Shown: one piece after another, positions 1 through 5,858 of the stretch
How the letters are laid out: each line of letters begins with the position of its first letter
Position numbering within the stretch: position 1 is the first letter of the stretch
Source of the DNA: an uncultured Caulobacteraceae bacterium
GTDB lineage: Bacteria; Pseudomonadota; Alphaproteobacteria; Caulobacterales; Caulobacteraceae
Direction: 5' to 3'
Length of the DNA: 5,858 nucleotides
Assembly (NCBI GenBank): GCA_903884915.1
Contig: CAISGS010000283.1
Location: 1-5,858 of the forward strand
The notes under the pieces: model-generated
Told to the model about the DNA's origin: nothing
Databases searched by the model: none
The model's input: only the letters and a program-made list of their open reading frames with translations
Made by a program: the position numbers and the translations under genes

Positions 1-668
1 GACAGACAAGCTTAACCCTGGGCGATCATGTCGGGCCCTCAGGTCGCGTCACCGGTGTGGACATTTCTGCGCCGATGCTGGACGTCGCCAGAGCGCGACC
101 TGTGTTGGAAGGCTGGGCCCCTCCAACCTTTGTCGAATGTGACGCCCAAACCGCCGAACTTGGTGAGGGTATCTATGACGCCATTTTTTCTCGCTTTGGG
201 GTGATGTTTTTCAGCGACCCTGTTGCGGCCTTTAAGAATTTGCGCGTGGCGCTCAAACCCCATGGCCGCCTTACCTTTGTCTGCTGGCGGCCCTTCCAAG
301 ACAATTTGTGGATGAGATTGCCCATGGAGGCAGCCCGGCCGTTTCTTCCGGCTCCAACGCCATCAGATCCTACAGCGCCCGGTCCTTTTGCCTTTGCCGA
401 TGCCGAGCGGGTTCGATCCATCCTAGAGCAAGCGGGTTTTACTGGGATCAGCATTCAGCCCTTTGACATGGCGATAGGCGGGTCACCGCTTGATCAGACT
501 GTCGCTTTGACCTTTCGGGTTGGCCCCCTCGCATCCATCCTAAGGGAACAGCCCGAACTAAGGCCGGTTGTCGAAGAGGCCGTAAGGGACGCCGTGTCCG
601 CATATCAAACACCCAAGGGCGTTCTCATGCCTGCCGCTGTCTGGATCGTTAGTGCATCGAAAGACTAA
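1..668 (+). CDS. Class I SAM-dependent methyltransferase, 5'-truncated by the window edge
   Basis: This is the C-terminal part of a UbiE/COG2226-like methyltransferase, which transfers a methyl group from S-adenosylmethionine to an unidentified small molecule, probably in the cytosol. The frame is open from base 3, giving 221 visible residues. The visible start, LTLGDHVGPSGRVTGVDIS, is the end of the SAM-binding region. It follows the missing glycine-rich motif I and includes the acidic residue of GVDIS at 57-71, expected to bind the ribose hydroxyls. FVECDAQ (129-149) fits motif II, YDAIFSRFGVMFFSDP (174-221) the post-II strand, and LKPHGRLTFVCW (252-287) motif III. The family is usually about 270-290 residues, so some 50-60 are missing. 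The GTG at 57 lies inside the conserved fold and is not the start. No signal peptide or membrane segment is visible. The gene ends 121 bases before the next gene, which has its own promoter-like region, so an operon is not implied. The family call is secure; the substrate is unknown. Confidence 0.85.
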   Translation, partial: QTSLTLGDHVGPSGRVTGVDISAPMLDVARARPVLEGWAPPTFVECDAQTAELGEGIYDAIFSRFGVMFFSDPVAAFKNLRVALKPHGRLTFVCWRPFQDNLWMRLPMEAARPFLPAPTPSDPTAPGPFAFADAERVRSILEQAGFTGISIQPFDMAIGGSPLDQTVALTFRVGPLASILREQPELRPVVEEAVRDAVSAYQTPKGVLMPAAVWIVSASKD

Positions 669-678
669 GAGGACAGAC

Positions 679-732
679 CTTGTCGGTAAAAGAGCCGACT
701 TGATCTGATAAGCTGTCATATTCCAATGTTAG
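679..732 (+). promoter_or_regulatory. Promoter-like segment upstream of the first propeller-phosphatase gene (copy 1)
   Basis: This segment matches 3385-3438, upstream of the second gene, at 45 of 54 positions without gaps. The rest of the two leaders aligns poorly and with gaps. The best conserved core is CTTGATCTGA (699-708) followed by CTGTCATATTC (713-723). CTGTCAT is identical to a PhoB half-site, and the product is a phosphoesterase, so phosphate-starvation control is possible. However, there is no second half-site at the usual 11-base period; the nearest partial repeat, CTGATAA at 705, is 8 bases away. CTTGAT could act as a -35 element, but no convincing -10 is visible at 16-18 bases; TGTTAG (727-732) is a weak candidate if an activator occupies the -35 region. 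The CTGTCAT lies 70 bases before the ATG. Conservation is seen directly; the regulator is inference. Confidence 0.5.
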
Positions 733-777
733 GGTTAGCGATTGGAAGGCGATGGCGGCAACGTCTATTGTAATTGT

Positions 778-783
778 AGGGGA
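778..783 (+). promoter_or_regulatory. Ribosome binding site that fixes the start at 790
   Basis: AGGGGA lies six bases before the ATG at 790. It supports that start over an in-frame TTG at 742, which would add 16 hydrophilic residues ahead of the signal peptide. The paralog downstream also begins MTR, aligning with the ATG at 790. Confidence 0.75.
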
Positions 784-789
784 TTGACG

Positions 790-3330
790 ATGACAAGAAC
801 GTACCTGAAGGCCCGAATGATCGCGCCCGTCAGCCTCGGACTGTTGTTGTTGGCGACCACGCCCCTGCAAGCACAGCCAAAGGACGCGGCACTCCGGACC
901 ATCGGCCTTGCCACCACCCAAAACCCGAAGGCCATCCAAGGCGGCTTTGACCTGCCCAATGGCTGGCGGATCACTCCGGCCAGCAAGGCTCTAGCGAGCG
1001 CTGGCGATTTGATCTTAAAGATGGTCACCGCGCCGGATGGAAAGGCGGTCATTGCCGTCAATTCCGGCTATCAGGCCCATGGCCTGACGGTCCTAGACCC
1101 AGTGACCAAGGCTGTGGTTCAGCGCATTGCCTTAAAGTCTACTTGGCTTGGCCTTGGCTGGTCGCCCGATGGCAAGACCCTCTATGTTTCTGGCGGCAAT
1201 GCAGCCGGTGCCCCGGTGCCTTCTGCCGCGCCAATCTATCTCTTTGACTATAGGGATGGGCGCCTTTCGGCCCAGCCGACCGGCACGCTTGATGAGACCT
1301 TGCCTCTCGACAAGGTCATGTGGTCCGGCGTCGCGCATCACCCGTCCAAGCCGCTGGTCTATGCAGCTAATCGGGGCGTCGATGACAAGCCGACCTATGT
1401 CGCCGTGTTTGATGCGGTCAGCCATGCCTTACTGACCCGAATTCCGGTCGAAATTAGCCCCTACGAACTGGTCTTCTCCGCTGACGGGGCCCGCCTGTTC
1501 GTCTCCAACTGGTCCAGTCGTTCGGTCAGCGTCATCGACACCGCGACCAATCAAGTGATCGCCACCCTTCAGGTTGGAGCCAACCCTAATGACATGGCGC
1601 TGTCTGCCGATGGGCGTCTGTTCGTTGCCTGCTCCGCCGACAATAGTGTCCACGTCATCGACACCAAGACCTTGACCGTATCTGAGCGCCTTTCGACGAC
1701 CTTGCACCCCTTCTCGCCTCAAGGCTCAACACCCAATGCCCTGACCATCGATGCTGCGCGCAGACGTCTCTATGTCGCCAATGCTGACAATAATAATGTT
1801 GCGGTTATCGATATTGCCAAGCCGGCCCGTAGCGATGTGCTCGGCTTTATCCCGACGGGTTGGTATCCAGCAGCCTTGACGATCGCGGAAAAGGGCGAGG
1901 CTCTCTATATTGGCGCAGCCAAGGGTCAGGCGGCCTATGCAGACCTGCACGGCCCAAACTCTACTCTCAAAGATGCGCCGCGCGAGACGATTAAAACCCT
2001 CCAAACCAGCTCCATTGAGCGGGTATCGCTGAAGGATCTGGATAAGCGCCTTGCGGCCTATACCAAACAGACCCTCGCCAACTCGCCCTATAACGACACC
2101 CTGCTCTCTGCGGCCCGGCCATCAAAAGCGCCGTCTGTGATCCCAAGCCGCGTTGGGGCAGGATCACCGATTAAGCACGTCATCTACATCATCCGCGAGA
2201 ACCGCACCTATGATCAGGTCCTTGGCGACCTGCCCGGAACCAATGGCGACCCGCGCCTGACCATCTTTGGCGAAAAGGTCACCCCTAACGCCCACGCGCT
2301 GGCCAAGCAATTTGGCACATTCGACAATTTCTACGCCGATGGCGAGGTCAGCGTCGATGGCCACTCCTGGTCAAATTCGGCCTATGCCACTGACTTCAAC
2401 GAAAAGATGTGGCCAGCCAACTATGGCAGCCACTCTAAGGTCGAAAGCGCCCCTGCCTATGTCCCGGCAGGGGGGCATATTTGGGATTTAGCGCGGGCCA
2501 AGGGCCTGACCTATCGCAGCTACGGCGAATATGCCGCTCGGGTTAGTGATGGCACGACCATGCAGGCTGCGGCAGGCGTCGATGGCCTGATCGGACACGT
2601 TGCCATTGACTACCTCGGCTTCGGAGCCCGCGACACGGACAATGTCAAAGTCTTCCTGCGTGAGTTTGATGGGTTTGAAGCCGCCTTTGACAGTGCTGAC
2701 CCGGCCAAGCGTCTACCCAACTTTACGGTCATGTCTATGGGGGAGGACCATACAAGAGGCGCAACACCAGGAGCCTTCACGCCCACGGCCATGGTTGCCA
2801 ATAATGACTGGGCGCTCGCCCAACTGATCGACCGGGTTAGCCACTCAAAATATTGGGCTCAGACGGCGATCTTTGTTGTTGAGGATGACGCCCAAGACGG
2901 GGCCGATCACGTCGATGCGCGCCGCACAGTGGCCTTGGCCATCAGCCCCTACAGCCGTTTGAGGAAGGTGGACTCCACCCTCTATTCGACCAGCTCTATG
3001 GTTCGCTCGATTGAGCTGCTTCTTGGCCTGCCCCCCATGAGCCAGTTTGATGCGGCCGCAACACCGCTCTATGCAGCCTTTGGCGACAAGCCAGACCTGA
3101 CGCCCTACTCCGCGATCGCACCCTTGGTCGACGTCAATGCCAAGAACCTTGTGACCGCTTGGGGGGCCGAAGAAAGCGCAAAAATGAACTTCGCCGAAGT
3201 CGATCGCGCGCCTATGGGCCGCTTGAATGAGATCATCTGGCGCAGTGTGAAGGGTGCGGATACGCCCATGCCCGCCCCCGTCCATCGCTATCGCGCCCTT
3301 GTTCAAGGCCAGCAGGATGATGACGACTAG
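790..3330 (+). CDS. Exported YncE-type beta-propeller / alkaline phosphatase-superfamily phosphoesterase fusion, copy 1
   Basis: This complete gene of 846 residues matches the type usually named bifunctional YncE family / alkaline phosphatase family protein. Residues 1-28 form a Sec-type signal peptide (R3, K7, R9, hydrophobic 10-24, LQA|Q cleavage), so the enzyme acts in the periplasm or outside. Residues 55-385 are a beta-propeller. Seven YVTN-like strands start near 85, 129, 188, 235, 276, 326 and 370; RLFVSN, RLFVAC and RLYVAN are clear, several followed by VxVID. A linker (386-455) leads to the phosphoesterase domain (456 to about 800). Its IKHVIYIIRENRTYD ends in ENRTYD (470-475), the metal-binding E-N signature of PF04185. 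YADGEVSVDGHSW is at 515-527, GEDHT at 651-655, and EDDAQDGADHV at 698-708, the likely second metal-ligand cluster. The nucleophile is not certain; S521 is one candidate. The C-terminus is acidic (DDDD). It probably hydrolyses phosphomonoesters or phospholipid head groups; the propeller's ligand is unknown. It has its own promoter-like region and a close paralog 163 bases downstream. Confidence 0.9.
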   Translation: MTRTYLKARMIAPVSLGLLLLATTPLQAQPKDAALRTIGLATTQNPKAIQGGFDLPNGWRITPASKALASAGDLILKMVTAPDGKAVIAVNSGYQAHGLTVLDPVTKAVVQRIALKSTWLGLGWSPDGKTLYVSGGNAAGAPVPSAAPIYLFDYRDGRLSAQPTGTLDETLPLDKVMWSGVAHHPSKPLVYAANRGVDDKPTYVAVFDAVSHALLTRIPVEISPYELVFSADGARLFVSNWSSRSVSVIDTATNQVIATLQVGANPNDMALSADGRLFVACSADNSVHVIDTKTLTVSERLSTTLHPFSPQGSTPNALTIDAARRRLYVANADNNNVAVIDIAKPARSDVLGFIPTGWYPAALTIAEKGEALYIGAAKGQAAYADLHGPNSTLKDAPRETIKTLQTSSIERVSLKDLDKRLAAYTKQTLANSPYNDTLLSAARPSKAPSVIPSRVGAGSPIKHVIYIIRENRTYDQVLGDLPGTNGDPRLTIFGEKVTPNAHALAKQFGTFDNFYADGEVSVDGHSWSNSAYATDFNEKMWPANYGSHSKVESAPAYVPAGGHIWDLARAKGLTYRSYGEYAARVSDGTTMQAAAGVDGLIGHVAIDYLGFGARDTDNVKVFLREFDGFEAAFDSADPAKRLPNFTVMSMGEDHTRGATPGAFTPTAMVANNDWALAQLIDRVSHSKYWAQTAIFVVEDDAQDGADHVDARRTVALAISPYSRLRKVDSTLYSTSSMVRSIELLLGLPPMSQFDAAATPLYAAFGDKPDLTPYSAIAPLVDVNAKNLVTAWGAEESAKMNFAEVDRAPMGRLNEIIWRSVKGADTPMPAPVHRYRALVQGQQDDDD

Positions 3331-3342
3331 CCAAAAAAGCTG

Positions 3343-3382
3343 CTCGTTTGCGCCTTTAGGACCGGCAAAGGCGAAGAACGAG
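3343..3382. terminator. Strong hairpin between the paralogs, possible terminator
   Basis: CTCGTT (3343-3348) pairs with AACGAG (3377-3382), and CGCCTTT (3351-3357) with AAAGGCG (3367-3373). A small TG/AAG internal loop separates the two stems, and the apical loop is nine bases. It starts 12 bases after the stop of the first gene. On the + strand no T-run follows, so it is a poor classical intrinsic terminator in that direction, though it could stabilise a 3' end or attenuate read-through. On the - strand the hairpin is followed within a few bases by six T (complement of 3333-3338), so it looks better as a terminator for antisense transcripts. The hairpin is seen directly; the role is inference. 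Confidence 0.55.
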
Positions 3383-3384
3383 GT

Positions 3385-3438
3385 CTTGTCGGTTAAAGAT
3401 CCAGCTTGATCTGACAATCTGTCATATTCTACTGCTAG
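3385..3438 (+). promoter_or_regulatory. Promoter-like segment upstream of the second propeller-phosphatase gene (copy 2)
   Basis: This is the counterpart of 679-732, at 45 of 54 identical positions. CTTGATCTGA (3405-3414) and CTGTCATATTC (3419-3429) are kept exactly. Here the upstream partial repeat is CTGACAA (3411-3417), closer to CTGTCAT than in copy 1 but again at an 8-base period, not the 11 bases typical of a PhoB dimer site. CTGTCAT lies 68 bases before the ATG, nearly the same as in copy 1. It begins just after the hairpin, so the second gene probably has its own promoter as well as possible read-through. Confidence 0.5.
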
Positions 3439-3482
3439 TAGCGAATGGAAAAGGGCACCTCGCCGACCGTTTTCTAGCAGCC

Positions 3483-3486
3483 GGAG
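3483..3486 (+). promoter_or_regulatory. Ribosome binding site of the second propeller-phosphatase gene
   Basis: GGAG lies seven bases before the ATG at 3494. The following residues MTRMDL align with the start of the first gene and lead directly into a signal peptide, so this start is well supported. Confidence 0.65.
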
Positions 3487-3493
3487 ATCGCAG

Positions 3494-5858
3494 ATGACGA
3501 GAATGGACCTGAGGACCGCTTTGGCCGCGTCTCTCAGCGTCGGACTCTTGATGTTGGCCGCTACGCCGCTGCAGGCTCAGCAACAAGAGGCTGCACCCCG
3601 CATCATTGGGGCCGCGACGACGCAAACACCGAGAGCAATCCAAGGCGGATTTGATCTTCCCAATGGCTGGCGCGTTACGCCTGCTGGCAAGGTCGTAGCG
3701 ATCAGCGGTGATCTGATCCTAAAGATGGTCACCGCGCCGGATGGTAAGGCGGTCATCGCCGTCAATTCAGGATTTCGAGCCCATCGGCTTACCGTTCTAG
3801 ATCCTGTGACAAAGGCCGTCGTTCAGCGCATTGCCTTAAAGTCCACCTGGCTGGGACTTGGTTGGTCGCCGGATGGCAAGACCCTCTATGTCTCTGGCGG
3901 CAATGCGGCAGGAGGTCGGACGCCGTCGGACGCGCCTATCTATCTTTTTGACTATAAGGATGGTCGGCTATCGCCTCAGCCTAGCGGCACGCTCTTTGAG
4001 ACCTTGCCCCTGGATAGGGTCATGTGGTCCGGCGTCGCGCATCATCCGTCCAAGGCGCTAATCTATGCGGCCAATCGGGGCGTCGATGAGAAGCCGACCT
4101 ATGTCGCCGTGTTCGACGCGGTCAACCACGCCTTGCTGACCCGCATTCCCGTTGAAATCAGTCCCTATGAGCTGGTCTTCTCCGCTGACGGGACCCGCCT
4201 GTTCGTCTCCAACTGGTCCAGCCATTCGGTCAGCGTAATCGACACTGCAACCAATCAAGTCATGGCCACCCTTCAGGTCGGGGCCAATCCGAATGATATG
4301 GCCCTTTCGGCCGATGGCCGTCTGTTCGTTGCCTGCTCGGCCGACAACAGCGTGCACGTTATCGACACCAAGAGCTTGACCGTATCTGAGCGCCTCTCCA
4401 CGACCTTGCACCCCTTCTCGCCTCAGGGCTCCACACCCAATGCCCTGACCATCGATGCTGCGCGCAGCCGTCTCTATGTCGCCAATGCTGACAATAACAA
4501 TGTTGCGGTCATCGATATCGCCAAGCCGGGCCGTAGCGACGTCCTCGGCTTTATCCCGACCGGTTGGTATCCAGCGGCCCTCACGATCGCGGAAAAGGGC
4601 GACGCGCTCTATGTGGGTGCGGCCAAGGGGCAAGCCGCCTCTGCCCGCCTAAAAAGCCAAAACGCCTCTCTCAAAGATATGTCGGGGGAGTCGATTATGC
4701 CCGTCATTATCAGCACGATTGAGCGTGTCTCCCTGAAAGATCTCGATAGGCGCCTACCGGCCCTGACCCAACAGACCCTCGCCAACTCACCCTATAATGA
4801 CAGCCTCTTGTCTAAGGCCCGGCCATCAAAGACGCCTTCGGTAATTCCAAACCGTGTTGGGGCAGGATCACCTATTCAGCACGTGATCTACATCATCCGA
4901 GAAAACCGCACCTATGATCAGGTCCTAGGCGACCTGCCCGGAGCAAACGGTGATCCAAGCCTGGCCATTTTTGGCGAAAAGGTCACCCCTAACGCCCATG
5001 CGCTGGCAAAAGAGTTTGGCACATTTGACAATTTCTACGCCGATGGAGAGGTCAGCGTCGATGGCCATTCCTGGTCAAATTCAGCCTATGCAACCGATTT
5101 CAATGAAAAGATGTGGCCTGCGAACTATGGCGGTCACTCCAACGTCTCGAAAGCGCCCGCTTTTTTTCCGGCCGGAGGACATCTTTGGGATCTAGCGCGC
5201 GCCAAGGGCCTTACCTATCGCAGTTACGGCGAATCCGCCGTTCTGTCCGGTGACGGCAAGACCATGCAGGCTGCGCCCGGCGTTGATGGCCTGATCGGTC
5301 ACGTCGCCGCTGACTATCTCGGCTTCGGCCGCAAGGTCCGCGACACGGAAAATGTCAAAGTCTTCTTGCGTGAATTTGACGGATTCGAAGCCGCTTTTGA
5401 AAGCACCGATCCGACCAAACGCCTGCCCAACTTCACAGTCATGGCGATGGGAGAGGACCATACCCGAGGCGCAAAACCAGGTGCCTTCACACCGATAGCT
5501 GCGGTCGCCAACAATGACTGGGCCTTGGGCCAGTTAATCGACCGGGTGAGCCGTTCAAAATATTGGGCACAAACGGCGATCTTCGTTGTCGAGGATGATG
5601 CTCAAGACGGTCCCGATCACGTCGATGCACGCCGTACCGTCGGTTTGGCGATTAGCCCCTACAGCCGTTTGGGAAAGGTGGACTCCACCCTCTATTCGAC
5701 AAGTTCCATGGTTCGTTCGATAGAATTGCTTCTGGGTCTTCCACCCATGAGCCAATATGATGCCGCCGCAACACCGCTCTATGGCGCCTTTGGCGACAAG
5801 CCAGACCTGACGCCCTACTCCGCGATCGCACCCTTGGTCGACGTCAATGCCAAGAACC
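3494..5858 (+). CDS. Exported YncE-type beta-propeller / alkaline phosphatase-superfamily phosphoesterase fusion, copy 2, 3'-truncated by the window edge
   Basis: The frame is open without a stop or frameshift for 788 full codons to the right edge. Alignment with copy 1 predicts about 848 residues, so some 60 are missing. The signal peptide (1-28, ending PLQA|Q) and the seven-strand propeller align with copy 1 without gaps. ENRTYD falls at 470-475, the same numbers as in copy 1. The YADGEVSVDGHSW, MGEDHTRG and EDDAQDGPDHVDARR motifs are all present, so the active site looks intact. One two-residue insertion occurs after GFG (near 5330-5340). I counted roughly 91 percent identity in the propeller and 88 percent in the phosphatase. 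The signal peptide, the linker after the propeller and the stretch around 5140-5270 differ most. Location and chemistry should match copy 1; substrate preference could differ. It starts 163 bases after copy 1, with a repeated promoter-like segment, so it may be expressed independently. Confidence 0.88.
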   Translation, partial: MTRMDLRTALAASLSVGLLMLAATPLQAQQQEAAPRIIGAATTQTPRAIQGGFDLPNGWRVTPAGKVVAISGDLILKMVTAPDGKAVIAVNSGFRAHRLTVLDPVTKAVVQRIALKSTWLGLGWSPDGKTLYVSGGNAAGGRTPSDAPIYLFDYKDGRLSPQPSGTLFETLPLDRVMWSGVAHHPSKALIYAANRGVDEKPTYVAVFDAVNHALLTRIPVEISPYELVFSADGTRLFVSNWSSHSVSVIDTATNQVMATLQVGANPNDMALSADGRLFVACSADNSVHVIDTKSLTVSERLSTTLHPFSPQGSTPNALTIDAARSRLYVANADNNNVAVIDIAKPGRSDVLGFIPTGWYPAALTIAEKGDALYVGAAKGQAASARLKSQNASLKDMSGESIMPVIISTIERVSLKDLDRRLPALTQQTLANSPYNDSLLSKARPSKTPSVIPNRVGAGSPIQHVIYIIRENRTYDQVLGDLPGANGDPSLAIFGEKVTPNAHALAKEFGTFDNFYADGEVSVDGHSWSNSAYATDFNEKMWPANYGGHSNVSKAPAFFPAGGHLWDLARAKGLTYRSYGESAVLSGDGKTMQAAPGVDGLIGHVAADYLGFGRKVRDTENVKVFLREFDGFEAAFESTDPTKRLPNFTVMAMGEDHTRGAKPGAFTPIAAVANNDWALGQLIDRVSRSKYWAQTAIFVVEDDAQDGPDHVDARRTVGLAISPYSRLGKVDSTLYSTSSMVRSIELLLGLPPMSQYDAAATPLYGAFGDKPDLTPYSAIAPLVDVNAKN
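5786..5858 (+). repeat. 73-base exact match to 3076-3148
   Basis: Every base from 5786 to the window end equals 3076-3148, including all wobble positions. The preceding bases (for example 5784-5785, and many sites in 5640-5785) differ. The tract encodes the segment from AFGDKPDLTPYS to DVNAKN of the phosphoesterase C-terminal part. It may continue beyond the edge. Confidence 0.9.

Larger units (their letters stand above)
679..3330 (+). repeat. Tandem duplication, unit 1 (regulatory segment plus fusion gene)
   Basis: This is the left unit of a direct duplication of about 2.7 kb. The offset to the right unit is 2706 in the promoter segment, 2704 through most of the gene and 2710 after the two-codon insertion near 5335. 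Similarity begins about 11 bases after the methyltransferase stop, so that gene was not duplicated. No insertion sequence or terminal repeat flanks the unit. Confidence 0.85.
3385..5858 (+). repeat. Tandem duplication, unit 2 (truncated by the window edge)
   Basis: This is the right unit of the duplication, aligned to 679-3148. Differences are spread widely and concentrated at third codon positions, showing an older duplication held under protein-level selection rather than a very recent copy. Confidence 0.85.

Noticed and set aside
57..668. A complete methyltransferase starting at GTG 57
   Set aside because: The frame is open to the left edge and the preceding residues (LGDHVGPSGRVT) are conserved family sequence, so the gene is truncated and does not start there.
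682..699. Inverted repeat GTCGG/CCGAC with an eight-base loop after the methyltransferase
   Set aside because: The stem is only five base pairs, no T-run follows, and the matching positions in the copy at 3388-3405 do not pair. It overlaps the conserved promoter-like segment.
702..730. A standard PhoB box with two CTGTCAT half-sites at 11-base spacing
   Set aside because: Only one half-site is present. The sequences 11 bases up and down (GATCTGA and CAATGTT) do not match, so only a single half-site is claimed.
742..789. In-frame TTG at 742 as an earlier start of the first fusion gene
   Set aside because: It adds hydrophilic residues before a clear signal peptide, has a weak upstream site, and is not shared by the paralog. 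AGGGGA before the ATG at 790 is much better.
2845..3417. Minus-strand open frame of 190 residues opposite the end of the first fusion gene
   Set aside because: It is antisense to a well supported gene, has no recognisable domain, and is explained by codon bias of the sense gene.
4058..4633. Minus-strand open frame of 191 residues opposite the propeller of the second gene
   Set aside because: It is a shadow of repetitive propeller codons. A similar but broken shadow occurs opposite the first copy, as expected from the duplication alone.
1..5858. CRISPR arrays, tRNA or rRNA genes, insertion sequences
   Set aside because: No short spaced repeats, tRNA cloverleaf, rRNA segments or transposase motifs were seen. 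The only large repeat is the gene duplication.

Overview
The window looks like moderately GC-rich proteobacterial DNA. An alphaproteobacterium (Caulobacterales- or Sphingomonadales-like) is my best guess, based on general feel and codon use. No marker gene is present, so the taxonomy is low confidence.

All genes lie on the + strand. Positions 1-668 hold the C-terminal three quarters or so of a class I SAM-dependent methyltransferase, cut by the left window edge. Positions 669-789 are a short intergenic region with a promoter-like segment. Positions 790-3330 hold a complete gene for an exported protein of 846 residues. It fuses a YncE/YVTN-type beta-propeller, about seven blades, to a C-terminal phosphoesterase domain of the alkaline phosphatase superfamily (AcpA/phospholipase C-like, PF04185 type). 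Positions 3331-3493 hold a strong hairpin and a second copy of the promoter-like segment. Positions 3494-5858 hold a second, highly similar copy of the fusion gene, open to the right edge and lacking only about its last 60 residues.

The main feature is a tandem duplication of a whole transcription unit: the upstream regulatory segment (679-732 and 3385-3438, 45 of 54 bases identical without gaps), the signal peptide, the propeller and the phosphatase. The proteins agree at roughly nine residues in ten, while many third codon positions differ, so both copies look selected and functional. The last 73 bases of the window are an exact copy of 3076-3148, a sharp change from the diverged sequence just before. 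This suggests either gene conversion or an assembly artefact at the edge.

Both proteins are probably periplasmic or secreted hydrolases of phosphate esters or phospholipids, with the propeller as a binding or docking module. A CTGTCAT motif, identical to a PhoB half-site, is conserved upstream of both genes. It hints at phosphate-starvation control, but a standard two-half-site Pho box is not present. The methyltransferase has no evident functional link to the pair.
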